Counted from the stretch's first letter, positions 1 to 5,752 are shown. The stretch is 7,198 nt of DNA from Gulosibacter massiliensis (GCA_945901035.1 CAMDKN010000063.1:1-7198); one strand, 5' to 3'. Program-made: numbers and translations. Notes: generated by a model not told the origin, from the sequence alone.

Positions 1-795
1 GAAACCGATGAGTTGTTTGGGCGGAACGTCACTGGTGATGACGACCTGTTTGCCGTGTTCGTGAAGCGTGTTGAATGTGTGGAAGAAGGTGTCCTGCGTG
101 GCATCTTTGCCGCCGAGAAATTGGATGTCATCGATGAGCAATAGGTCAACCTCACGATAACGGCGGTTGAACTGAGGCATCTGGCCGAGCGCGATGGCGT
201 TGATGTAATCGTTCGTGAATTCTTCGGACGACACGTAACGCACGTGGATGGAGGGGAATATCCCTTGTGCGTAGTGTCCGATCGCATGAAGGAGGTGGGT
301 TTTTCCCAGCCCAGAGCCACCGTAAATAAAGAGTGGGTTGTAGGCCTTCGCAGGGGATTCGGCTACGGCAAGTGCCGCGGCGTGAGCGAAACGGTTGGAC
401 GTACCGATAACGAAATTGTCGAAGGTGTACTTCGGATTGAGCCGCGTTTCGCTCGTTGAGGCGATCTCGGGTGTCTGTTCGCGCGGGATGATGGCAACCG
501 GGTTGTCGAAAATCTCGTCATCAAGCTCGCGCATCGACGGGTTGACGACCAGGGCAAAGTTGTTCACAGTTTCAAAATCGGCCGAGACGGAAGCCAACGC
601 CGCCAAAATTTCATCTCGAGCACGCTGGTCAATCATGTCTCGTGCGAAGTCGGAATCCACCTCGAGGTAGAGCGTTTCGCTCATGATCCCTTGCGGAACG
701 GCGGACTCGACGACGGCCAAAATTCGCGGGGAAAGATCAATTCCACGAGAGACTTCACTGACGACACTGCGCCAGAGGTCGTCGAGAGATGTCAT
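1..795 (-). CDS. dnaA: Chromosomal replication initiator protein DnaA (5' part, C-terminus outside window)
   Basis: DnaA is the AAA+ ATPase that binds DnaA boxes and opens the origin. Reading leftwards from the ATG at 795 gives 265 codons with no stop before the window edge, so the lid, sensor II and the DNA-binding domain IV are missing. Domain I is about residues 1-85 (begins [16 protein letters not shown]). A short, acidic domain II linker (about 86-117) leads into domain III at about 119 ([13 protein letters not shown]). Walker A is GGSGLGKTH (159-167), Walker B is [10 protein letters not shown] (218-227), followed by FFHTFNTLH (237-245) and the sensor I region VITSDVPPK (252-260). A plausible ribosome site, GGGAAG on the minus strand (802-807), lies six bases before the ATG. 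The linker looks short for an actinobacterial DnaA. The gene diverges from rpmH, the usual actinobacterial layout. Identity is essentially certain. Confidence 0.97.
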   Translation of the reverse strand, partial: MTSLDDLWRSVVSEVSRGIDLSPRILAVVESAVPQGIMSETLYLEVDSDFARDMIDQRARDEILAALASVSADFETVNNFALVVNPSMRELDDEIFDNPVAIIPREQTPEIASTSETRLNPKYTFDNFVIGTSNRFAHAAALAVAESPAKAYNPLFIYGGSGLGKTHLLHAIGHYAQGIFPSIHVRYVSSEEFTNDYINAIALGQMPQFNRRYREVDLLLIDDIQFLGGKDATQDTFFHTFNTLHEHGKQVVITSDVPPKQLIGF

Positions 796-821
796 TGTCT
801 GCTTCCCGCTCCGTTCGTGCT

Positions 822-830
822 TGTGGATAA
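822..830 (-). promoter_or_regulatory. DnaA box, consensus TTATCCACA
   Basis: The plus strand reads TGTGGATAA, so the minus strand is the perfect consensus DnaA box TTATCCACA. It lies 27 bases upstream of the dnaA start codon, where the transcript from the candidate dnaA promoter would begin. DnaA binding here would be expected to repress dnaA (inference). It could also be an outlying part of the origin. Confidence 0.8.
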
Positions 831-836
831 GTCACC

Positions 837-864
837 ATATTAGTCATAATTCCGAATCCACAAA
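837..864 (-). promoter_or_regulatory. Candidate dnaA promoter
   Basis: On the minus strand, TTTGTG (859-864) and TAATAT (837-842) are separated by 16 bases in the most AT-rich part of the gap. Transcription would start near 830, inside the consensus DnaA box and about 35 bases before the dnaA ATG. The -10 is good but the -35 is weak. Alternative -35 registers one base away are possible. Confidence 0.45.
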
Positions 865-879
865 TTTGGCGCCTTGTGG

Positions 880-888
880 TGTGGACAA
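880..888 (-). promoter_or_regulatory. DnaA box, actinobacterial TTGTCCACA form
   Basis: The plus strand reads TGTGGACAA, so the minus strand is TTGTCCACA, a form commonly seen in origins of GC-rich actinobacteria. It has the same orientation as the box at 822-830, 58 bp away. It lies just upstream of the candidate dnaA -35 and about 15 bp from the rpmH -35, so bound DnaA could influence both divergent promoters (inference). Confidence 0.72.
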
Positions 889-902
889 CGGACGCTCGTG
901 GT

Positions 903-931
903 TTGACTCACTCCGATTCCTGCCCTATTCT
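903..931 (+). promoter_or_regulatory. Candidate strong housekeeping promoter for rpmH operon
   Basis: TTGACT (903-908) and TATTCT (926-931) are separated by the ideal 17 bases. The -35 differs from TTGACA at one position and the -10 from TATAAT at two. Transcription would begin near 938, giving a leader of about 60 bases before rpmH. A strong vegetative promoter fits a ribosomal protein gene and probably also drives rnpA, yidD, yidC and genes beyond, since no other clear promoter or terminator is seen in the run. Confidence 0.65.
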
Positions 932-938
932 TTTCAGG

Positions 939-956
939 TTGTGCTTTAACGCACAA
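939..956 (+). repeat. Perfect 6-bp inverted repeat in rpmH leader
   Basis: TTGTGC (939-944) and GCACAA (951-956) are perfect inverted arms around the six-base loop TTTAAC. The repeat lies right at the predicted start of the rpmH transcript, about 42 bases before the start codon. It may form a 5' stem-loop affecting mRNA stability, or be an operator half-site pair. No poly-U tract follows, so it is not a terminator. Confidence 0.45.
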
Positions 957-997
957 TTCATCCCCGACTGTTCCGGCAACTCGCCGAGGAGAACACA

Positions 998-1135
998 ATG
1001 CCCAAGCGCACCTATCAGCCCAACAATCGCCGCCGAGCCAAGGTTCACGGTTTCCGCTTGCGCATGCGCACTCGCGCCGGGCGCGCAATCCTGGCCGCTC
1101 GTCGTCGCAAAGGCCGCAGCGAGATCACCGTCTAG
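998..1135 (+). CDS. rpmH: 50S ribosomal protein L34
   Basis: This 45-residue, very basic protein is the bacterial large-subunit protein L34, which packs against 23S rRNA. It begins [20 protein letters not shown] and contains the family core [14 protein letters not shown] followed by an Arg/Lys-rich stretch, ending in SEITV. Length is normal for the family. The start is supported by a purine-rich ribosome site, GAGGAG at 986-991, six bases before the ATG. It is the first gene of the plus-strand run and is followed after nine bases by rnpA, the near-universal rpmH-rnpA pairing. Confidence 0.97.
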   Translation: MPKRTYQPNNRRRAKVHGFRLRMRTRAGRAILAARRRKGRSEITV

Positions 1136-1144
1136 TCAGACGCG

Positions 1145-1462
1145 ATGCTTAAGCGCCACAACCGAATCGTTGGGCCGAACGACTTTCGGCAGGTTGTGCG
1201 GCGGGGAAGCAAGCGCGTGATGGTCTTCATCATTGTTTATCAACGCCCGTCCGACGTCAGCAGGGTGGGCGTGATTGTTACCAGCAAGTGCGGAAATGCT
1301 GTTGTCCGCAACCTCTTGCGCCGGCGTACTCACGCAATCTGCCGAGAGCTGGTCGACACCGGACAGATGTCGGGCGACACAATTGTGCGTTTTCGCTGCG
1401 AAGGACGGCAACCCTCGTTTGCGGATCTGAAAAACGACATTCTTGGAGCGTTGGCGTCATGA
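1145..1462 (+). CDS. rnpA: Ribonuclease P protein component
   Basis: RnpA is the small basic protein that works with the RNase P RNA to remove 5' leaders from pre-tRNAs. The 105-residue product starts MLKRHNRIVGPNDFRQVVRRG, with the N-terminal substrate-contact segment including F14. It carries the conserved RNR-type helix at 50-69 (GNAVVRNLLRRRTHAICREL), a variant of the usual AVxRNxxKRxxRE signature. Length is typical. No convincing Shine-Dalgarno sequence precedes the ATG, which lies nine bases after the rpmH stop, so coupled translation is likely. The stop overlaps the yidD start (ATGA at 1459-1462). Confidence 0.95.
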   Translation: MLKRHNRIVGPNDFRQVVRRGSKRVMVFIIVYQRPSDVSRVGVIVTSKCGNAVVRNLLRRRTHAICRELVDTGQMSGDTIVRFRCEGRQPSFADLKNDILGALAS

Positions 1463-1773
1463 TTCACCATCCGGTGATCGCCTGGTTATTTCTGTTGCCG
1501 CGAAATGTTGCCATCGTATTTATTCGCGGATGGCGCGCGGCGGTTTCGCCGCTGTACGGAGACGTGTGTCGCTATCACCCAACCTGTTCGGCCTACGGGC
1601 TCACCGCCGTGCAGCAGTTCGGGTTGTTAAAGGGTGGGGCGATGACACTGTGGCGGATTCTTCGCTGTAATCCCTGGGCGCGTGGTGGAATTGATGATGT
1701 ACCTGCCAGAATGGTGGGGAACCTGCCTCTGTCGACGTTTGGATTTGTACTCCCCCAGCAGAAAGAAAAATGA
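1459..1773 (+). CDS. yidD: Membrane protein insertion efficiency factor YidD
   Basis: YidD is a small, membrane-associated protein that assists YidC-dependent insertion; its biochemical role is still poorly defined. The 104-residue product has an N-terminal hydrophobic/amphipathic helix (about 6-22), the signature GDVCRYHPTCSAYG (34-47) with Cys37 and Cys43, then WRILRCNPWARGGIDDVP (65-82) with Cys70. These match the family's three-cysteine pattern. The frame is open further upstream, but the ATG at 1459 is preferred because it starts at the conserved N-terminus, overlaps the rnpA stop as ATGA, and has GGAG at 1445-1448. The tail after residue 82 is variable and ends QQKEK. Its stop overlaps the yidC start. 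Confidence 0.95.
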   Translation: MIHHPVIAWLFLLPRNVAIVFIRGWRAAVSPLYGDVCRYHPTCSAYGLTAVQQFGLLKGGAMTLWRILRCNPWARGGIDDVPARMVGNLPLSTFGFVLPQQKEK

Positions 1774-2720
1774 TGCCGGATATTCTTGGAATGATTTTGT
1801 GGCCCTTCCGTTGGGTGATCGAGGCGCTGCTCGTTGGTTTCCACACCGCACTCACCGCAGTCGGACTTGATCCCGTCGACGGATGGACCTGGGTGCTTGC
1901 GATCACCGGTCTCGTTCTTGTTGTTCGAGCGGCACTCATCCCGATTTTTGTGCGCCAAATTAAGAGCCAACGGAAGATGCTTGAAGTCGCACCGGACCTC
2001 AAGCGCATCCAGGACAAGTACAAGGGCAAGCGCGATCAATTTTCTCGTGAAGCTATGACGCGGGAAACGATGGCCCTGTACGGCAAGCACGGTACCTCAC
2101 CGTTCTCGTCGTGCCTGCCGTTGCTCTTCCAGATGCCCGTGTTCTTCGGTCTGTTCACCACCCTCAACAACGCGGCTCTCGGGGATCCGGGAATCGGGTT
2201 TATGGACCTCGCCCTCGCGAAGAATTTCGGTGCGGCGACGATTTTCGGGACTGCACCACTACACGCGTCCATGTCGTCGTCCGGAGGCGACTGGATTGTG
2301 GTGTGGACGGCCGGCGTAATGGTGGTCCTGATGACGGTGTCACAGTTCATCACCCAGAAGCAGATCATGTCGAAGAACATTTCGGCGGCGATGAAGGCGA
2401 GCCCCACTTACAAGCAGCAACAGATCCTGTTGTACGTGCTGCCGCTGGTTTTCTTGTTCTCCGGTTTCGCCTTCCCGCTCGGCGTCATGATGTACTGGCT
2501 CGTCTCGAACTTCTGGACGATGGGGCAACAGTTCGTTGTCATCCGAAACATGCCCACGCCGGGATCTGAGGCTTTCGACGCGTGGCAAGAGCGTCAAACG
2601 AAAAAGAACCTGCGTAAGGGAATTGTCGTCGAGGCGGACGCCATCGAGGAAGAAAAACCCGCACAACGGCAACAGCCGATGGGGAAGAACCGCGCGAAGC
2701 GTGGAAAAGGAAAGAAATAA
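1770..2720 (+). CDS. yidC: Membrane protein insertase YidC/Oxa1 family
   Basis: YidC inserts and folds membrane proteins, alone or with SecYEG. This 316-residue protein is the compact form without the large periplasmic domain of proteobacteria. Hydrophobic segments lie at about 8-32, 40-61, 113-133, 175-195 and 219-258 (the last probably two helices around PLGVMMYW). R53 in the second segment is the likely conserved groove arginine. Residues 62-108 form the charged cytoplasmic helical hairpin, ending before SPFSSCLPLLFQMPVFFGLF, a family hallmark. The tail is strongly basic (KNRAKRGKGKK), consistent with ribosome contact. There are tandem ATG codons at 1770 and 1773; the first overlaps the yidD stop as ATGA. 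The ribosome site is weak, suggesting coupled translation. No N-terminal lipobox was seen. Confidence 0.96.
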   Translation: MMPDILGMILWPFRWVIEALLVGFHTALTAVGLDPVDGWTWVLAITGLVLVVRAALIPIFVRQIKSQRKMLEVAPDLKRIQDKYKGKRDQFSREAMTRETMALYGKHGTSPFSSCLPLLFQMPVFFGLFTTLNNAALGDPGIGFMDLALAKNFGAATIFGTAPLHASMSSSGGDWIVVWTAGVMVVLMTVSQFITQKQIMSKNISAAMKASPTYKQQQILLYVLPLVFLFSGFAFPLGVMMYWLVSNFWTMGQQFVVIRNMPTPGSEAFDAWQERQTKKNLRKGIVVEADAIEEEKPAQRQQPMGKNRAKRGKGKK

Positions 2721-3178
2721 TGTCGGATAACAAAGACGCCGCGGATATTGCAGCGGATTACATCGAAGGCTTGTTGGACATCGCCGACCTGGACGGGGAC
2801 CTCGAGATCACCAACTCGAACGGCCGCGACTACGTTTCCGTTGTTGCGACGGACAGCGACCACCTCAAGGTTCTTACCAAGGGGGACACCGTTTCGGCAT
2901 TGCAGGAACTCACGCGCCTCGCAGTTCACACCAAGACCGGCGAATTTTCACGACTGATTCTCGACGTGGCCGGGTCGAGGGACGCTCGGTCGAAAGAACT
3001 CGAGCGGCTGGTTGATCGCGCCGTTGAACGAATCGAAGGAGGCGCGCAGTCGGCTGCCCTCCCCCCGATGTCGTCCTATGAGCGCAAGTTGGTTCATGAT
3101 TTCGTCAGTGAGCGCGGACTGCAGTCCCACTCTGAGGGTGAAGGCGCGGACCGCCACACCGTCATCAGCGCCGCATAG
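2720..3178 (+). CDS. khpB: Jag/KhpB-type KH-R3H RNA-binding protein with degenerate KH loop
   Basis: KhpB (Jag) is an RNA-binding protein linked in Gram-positives to cell elongation and division, often with KhpA. The 152-residue product lacks a Jag-N domain, as is usual in actinobacteria. A KH-like domain spans about 10-85 (AADYIEGLLDIADLDGDLEI, then SALQELTRLAVHTKTGEFSR). A charged helix at 87-107 links to an R3H domain at about 117-150, with MSSYERKLVH supplying R122 and H126 and ending RHTVIS. Where relatives have a G-R-G-G type loop, this protein reads LTKGDT (52-57), so GXXG is absent. The start forms a TAATG overlap with the yidC stop, with AAAGGA at 2706-2711 as ribosome site. The domain order and yidC-rsmG neighbours make the identity secure; RNA binding by the KH half is doubtful. 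Confidence 0.93.
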   Translation: MSDNKDAADIAADYIEGLLDIADLDGDLEITNSNGRDYVSVVATDSDHLKVLTKGDTVSALQELTRLAVHTKTGEFSRLILDVAGSRDARSKELERLVDRAVERIEGGAQSAALPPMSSYERKLVHDFVSERGLQSHSEGEGADRHTVISAA

Positions 3179-3192
3179 TTTCACGTGAAACA
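3177..3192. other. parS: parS centromere site 1, overlapping rsmG start
   Basis: The 14 bp at 3178-3191 (GTTTCACGTGAAAC) are a perfect palindrome and match the core of the bacterial parS consensus TGTTTCACGTGAAACA. The 16-mer differs only at its first base (A instead of T). ParB binds such sites, spreads, and positions the origin with ParA. The central GTG is the rsmG start codon and the left end touches the khpB stop. Confidence 0.93.
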
Positions 3193-3838
3193 TTCCGCGA
3201 TTGAGCCGGAACCCGCCGCAGCGAAAGAACTGTGTGGTGTCGCACTTGACGCGGTGAGGACGTACACGCAGAACCTTGGGTTGCGCGGAGAAGAACTGGG
3301 CCTGATTGGCCCGGACGAAGCTCGTCGGTTGTGGAGCCGTCACATTCTCAATTGCGCGCTGCTCGCACCGGAACTCTCCGCGAAGGGAGTTCTCGGCGGC
3401 CGGGCATCAATCGCCGATGTGGGAAGCGGAGCGGGACTCCCGGGGCTCGTCATCGCAATGATTCGTCCCGATATCGAGGTGACCCTGATCGAGCCGTTGG
3501 AGCGCCGAACGCGCTGGCTGGTCGAGCAGGTGAATGAACTCGAACTGCAGAACGTCACGGTGTTCACGGGGCGGGCCGAGGATTACACACCCCGCCACTC
3601 GTTCGATGTTGTTACCGCACGCGCCGTCAAAGCCTTGAAGGGGCTGATTCCGATGCTCGCGCCACTGGTCGTCGCCGGAGGCCGACTAGCCCTGTTGAAG
3701 GGCCAGCGACTCGATGTCGAAATCGACGACGCTCAGCCGATTTTTCATCGCTACGGAATCGCCGCAGTGAAATCGCAAACTCTCGGTATCGGTACAGTTG
3801 AAGAGCCGACCCGTTTGTTCACCGCCACGGTGGGGTAA
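3185..3838 (+). CDS. rsmG: 16S rRNA (guanine527-N7)-methyltransferase RsmG (GidB)
   Basis: RsmG uses S-adenosylmethionine to methylate N7 of G527 in 16S rRNA; loss in other bacteria gives low-level streptomycin resistance. The 217-residue product has the family features RRLWSRHILNCALLAPEL (47-64), the SAM-binding loop DVGSGAGLPG (78-87), a downstream acidic strand end (TLIEPLERR) and TARAVKALKGLIPM near the C-terminal third. Length is normal. The GTG at 3185 is the first possible start: the TAG stop of khpB is in the same frame just two codons upstream. This GTG lies inside parS and has no Shine-Dalgarno sequence, so initiation probably depends on coupling to khpB. A later start would trim the N-terminus but is not supported. 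Confidence 0.94.
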   Translation: MKHSAIEPEPAAAKELCGVALDAVRTYTQNLGLRGEELGLIGPDEARRLWSRHILNCALLAPELSAKGVLGGRASIADVGSGAGLPGLVIAMIRPDIEVTLIEPLERRTRWLVEQVNELELQNVTVFTGRAEDYTPRHSFDVVTARAVKALKGLIPMLAPLVVAGGRLALLKGQRLDVEIDDAQPIFHRYGIAAVKSQTLGIGTVEEPTRLFTATVG

Positions 3839-3844
3839 CCTAAC

Positions 3845-3850
3845 GGAGGT
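3845..3850 (+). promoter_or_regulatory. Strong ribosome binding site before parS-embedded ATG
   Basis: GGAGGT sits three bases before the ATG at 3854 (four from GGAGG), seven bases after the rsmG stop. It is the best Shine-Dalgarno match in the parA leader, but it is too far (over 70 bases) from the parA start to serve it. It therefore points to translation of the micro-ORF beginning in parS. The spacing is shorter than ideal. Confidence 0.4.
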
Positions 3851-3852
3851 CC

Positions 3853-3872
3853 AATGTTTCACGTGAAACATT
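3853..3872. other. parS: parS centromere site 2, perfect consensus
   Basis: Positions 3855-3870 are the exact 16-bp consensus TGTTTCACGTGAAACA, and the palindrome extends to a perfect 20 bp with AA and TT flanks. It lies between rsmG and parA, 678 bp centre to centre from the first site. ParB nucleation here would lie over the parAB leader and could also affect parAB transcription (inference). Confidence 0.97.
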
Positions 3873-3928
3873 CGCGCAGAACGTATCGACCGCCAGCGGC
3901 GGGTGTAAGAAAGGGGTGTACGCGATGA
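3854..3928 (+). other. Candidate 24-codon leader micro-ORF starting in parS and overlapping parA start
   Basis: The ATG at 3854, inside the extended parS palindrome, opens a 24-residue frame beginning MFHVKH and then rich in Arg, Lys and Pro. It ends at TGA 3926-3928, overlapping the parA ATG as ATGA. A strong GGAGGT precedes it. It could be a leader peptide coupling parA translation, or an accident of parS sequence, since parS read in this phase always encodes FHVK. Its frame differs from parA, so it is not an N-terminal extension unless a frameshift occurs. Confidence 0.28.
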
Positions 3929-4803
3929 GCGAAGCGGACGCGACTCCTCTGGCAACAGAACTCATGGATTTGACGAGACGCCGCACGGCATTGGCTCAGC
4001 GAACGGCACCGCTTCCCAACCACACCCGAATCGTCGCGTTGTCGAACCAAAAGGGTGGCGTCGGCAAGACCACCACGGCGGTCAACATCGCCTCAGCGTT
4101 AGCACGGCTCGGCGCTCGGGTCATGGTGATCGATCTCGACCCCCAGGGAAACGCCTCAACCGCGCTCGGCATCGACCATCACGCCAAAATCCCCGGCACC
4201 TACGAGGTGCTCGTCGGCTCAGCCTCAGTCCAGTCGGTCCTCCAGCTGAGTCCGAATAATCCCAATCTCACGTGCGTTCCGGCAACAATCAACCTTGCGG
4301 GTGCAGAGATCGAACTCGTTCCCGCATCGGCGCGGGAGACGCGACTCAAGCGGGCGCTGGAGGAATATCTGTCCACGACCGAAGACAAGCCACACTACAT
4401 TTTCATCGACTGTCCGCCCTCGCTCGGGCTGCTCACGGTCAATGCGCTGACCGCGGCGAACGAAGTCTTTGTCCCGATTCAGACGGAGTATTACGCACTC
4501 GAGGGCGTGACCATGTTGTGGGACAACATCGCGATGGTCCAGCAATTCCTCAACCCCCGGGTGAGCATCACTGGTGTTCTACTGACGATGTATGACCACC
4601 GAACCAACCTGTCCCGTGAAGTGGCCGAGGAAGTCCGCCGACACTTCCCGGACATTGTGTTCAGTTCGGTGATCCCCCGATCTGTCCGCGTGTCGGAAGC
4701 GCCGAGTTTTCAACAGACCGTAATCGACTACGACCACGATTCGGTTGGTTCAATCGCGTATCGCGAAGCGGCCATCGAATTTGCTGAACGAGGAGTGCAC
4801 TGA
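3925..4803 (+). CDS. parA: Chromosome partitioning ATPase ParA (Soj family)
   Basis: ParA is a Walker-type ATPase that binds DNA non-specifically as an ATP dimer and drives segregation of ParB-parS complexes. The 292-residue product has a short N-terminal extension (1-33, with a basic TRRR patch). It then has the deviant Walker A KGGVGKTT (43-50) in SNQKGGVGKTTTAVN, the A' motif VIDLDPQGNAS, and Walker B YIFIDCPPSLG. The C-terminal part contains the family segment SVIPRSVRVSEAPSF. I chose the ATG at 3925 because AAAGGGG (3910-3916) lies eight bases upstream; a GTG at 3916 in the same frame would add three residues but has no ribosome site. Chromosomal, not plasmid, type: it lies beside rsmG and parB with parS adjacent. 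parB starts one base after the stop. Confidence 0.97.
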   Translation: MSEADATPLATELMDLTRRRTALAQRTAPLPNHTRIVALSNQKGGVGKTTTAVNIASALARLGARVMVIDLDPQGNASTALGIDHHAKIPGTYEVLVGSASVQSVLQLSPNNPNLTCVPATINLAGAEIELVPASARETRLKRALEEYLSTTEDKPHYIFIDCPPSLGLLTVNALTAANEVFVPIQTEYYALEGVTMLWDNIAMVQQFLNPRVSITGVLLTMYDHRTNLSREVAEEVRRHFPDIVFSSVIPRSVRVSEAPSFQQTVIDYDHDSVGSIAYREAAIEFAERGVH

Positions 4804-4804
4804 C

Positions 4805-5752
4805 ATGGCCCAAAAACGTACCGGTCTTGGCCGAGGAATCGGCGCCCTGATTCCCACCACAGGAGACGGAGTGTCCGATCGCGGTGTGGACGTCTTCTTT
4901 CCCCAAGCCGGCAGCCAGGCTGGGCGGGATGTGCCCGGTGCGCGCTTTCAACTCATCAACCCGCACAACGTCGTTCCCAATCCGGCTCAACCGCGAACCG
5001 AGTTTCGACCTGAAGAACTGGCCGAACTCGAACACTCGATTCGCGAATTCGGCGTGTTGCAGCCGATTGTTGTTCGACCCCTGAGCGGGACGGGAATGGA
5101 CGCCACCTACGAACTCGTCATGGGCGAGCGACGCCTTCGCGCAGCGAAGGCAGTCGGGCTTACCGAGATCCCCGCCGTCATTCGCGATACGAAAGACGCG
5201 GATATGCTTCGCGACGCGCTGCTGGAAAACCTTCATCGCGCGAACCTCAATGCTCTCGAAGAAGCGTCGGCGTACCAGCAACTGTTGTCCGATTTCGGAA
5301 TCACCCAGGATGAACTGGCCAAGCGAATCGGTCGATCCCGGCCGCAAGTGACCAATACGCTGCGACTACTCAAGCTGCCGGTGAAAGTTCAACAACGAAT
5401 CGCGGCCGGGGTGCTCTCGGCGGGACACGCCCGCGCGATTCTCTCTGTGACCGACGCCGCCACTCAGGAAAAACTAGCGACCAAGATTGTGAACGAAGAG
5501 CTGTCCGTCAGGGCTGCCGAAGCAATCGCGGCGACCTTGGGGTCGGGCACCACGAAACCCAACAAGCCCAAACCTCGCCCCGGCTCGCGCCGCGATTACC
5601 TCGATGCGATCGCCGCGCGACTGGGAGACAAACTGGACACGCGGGTCAAGGTTGCGGTGGGAACAACCCGCGGAACGATCACGATTGAATTCGCGACAGT
5701 AGCGGACCTCAATCGAATTGCGGACGTCCTTGGAGTGTCGGAAGAGAAATAA
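4805..5752 (+). CDS. parB: Chromosome partitioning protein ParB (CTP-dependent clamp)
   Basis: ParB binds parS and, using CTP, forms sliding clamps that spread around the origin and recruit ParA and SMC. The 315-residue product starts MAQKRTGLGRGIGALIP; the GLGRGIGALI box (7-16) is the conserved ParA-stimulating N-terminus. The ParB/Srx CTP-binding domain covers about 48-155: NPAQPRTEF, GVLQPIVVRP (83-92), GERRLRAAK (107-115) and ENLHRANLNALEEA (141-154). The helix-turn-helix that reads parS is near 167-191 (RIGRSRPQVTNTLRLLKL). A low-complexity linker rich in Lys and Pro (about 250-265) leads to the C-terminal dimerisation domain (about 266-315). The ATG at 4805 is preferred over upstream codons inside parA, with AGGAG at 4791-4795. 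The product should act on both parS sites here. Confidence 0.97.
   Translation: MAQKRTGLGRGIGALIPTTGDGVSDRGVDVFFPQAGSQAGRDVPGARFQLINPHNVVPNPAQPRTEFRPEELAELEHSIREFGVLQPIVVRPLSGTGMDATYELVMGERRLRAAKAVGLTEIPAVIRDTKDADMLRDALLENLHRANLNALEEASAYQQLLSDFGITQDELAKRIGRSRPQVTNTLRLLKLPVKVQQRIAAGVLSAGHARAILSVTDAATQEKLATKIVNEELSVRAAEAIAATLGSGTTKPNKPKPRPGSRRDYLDAIAARLGDKLDTRVKVAVGTTRGTITIEFATVADLNRIADVLGVSEEK

Noticed and set aside
854..862. Third DnaA box (GAATCCACA)
   Set aside because: Two of nine bases differ from TTATCCACA, including the first two positions; too weak to call alone.
796..997. Whole dnaA-rpmH gap as the replication origin
   Set aside because: Only two good DnaA boxes and a short AT-rich stretch. 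In actinobacteria the main origin usually lies between dnaA and dnaN, which would be beyond the left edge.
1288..1458. 57-codon upstream extension of yidD inside rnpA
   Set aside because: The extension overlaps the conserved C-terminal half of rnpA and the YidD family begins near residue 1 of the ATG 1459 product.
3820..3832. CACCG/CGGTG hairpin just before the rsmG stop
   Set aside because: Five pairs with a three-base loop, inside the coding region, and no T-tract follows; not evidence of a terminator.
3815..3843. Promoter for parAB at the end of rsmG
   Set aside because: TTGTTC has no acceptable -10 hexamer at 16-18 bases; TAACCT lies only 15 bases away and is poor.
3916..3924. GTG start for parA three codons upstream
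   Set aside because: It has no ribosome site at a useful distance, while AAAGGGG is well placed for the ATG at 3925.
3686..3955. Minus-strand open frame containing MFHVKH
   Set aside because: parS is a palindrome, so both strands encode FHVK. The frame overlaps rsmG and parA and has no independent support. The same holds for the minus-strand frame over 2948-3343.
4369..4377. DnaA-box-like CTGTCCACG inside parA
   Set aside because: Two mismatches, isolated, and within a conserved coding region.
4745..4804. 20-residue N-terminal extension of parB inside parA
   Set aside because: The GLGRGIGALI box is expected at the extreme N-terminus, and AGGAG serves the ATG at 4805.
4661..5347. Long minus-strand open frame of 228 codons opposite parA/parB
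   Set aside because: It lies antisense to the conserved ParB coding sequence and shows no recognisable motif; it is a by-product of codon bias in a GC-rich gene.
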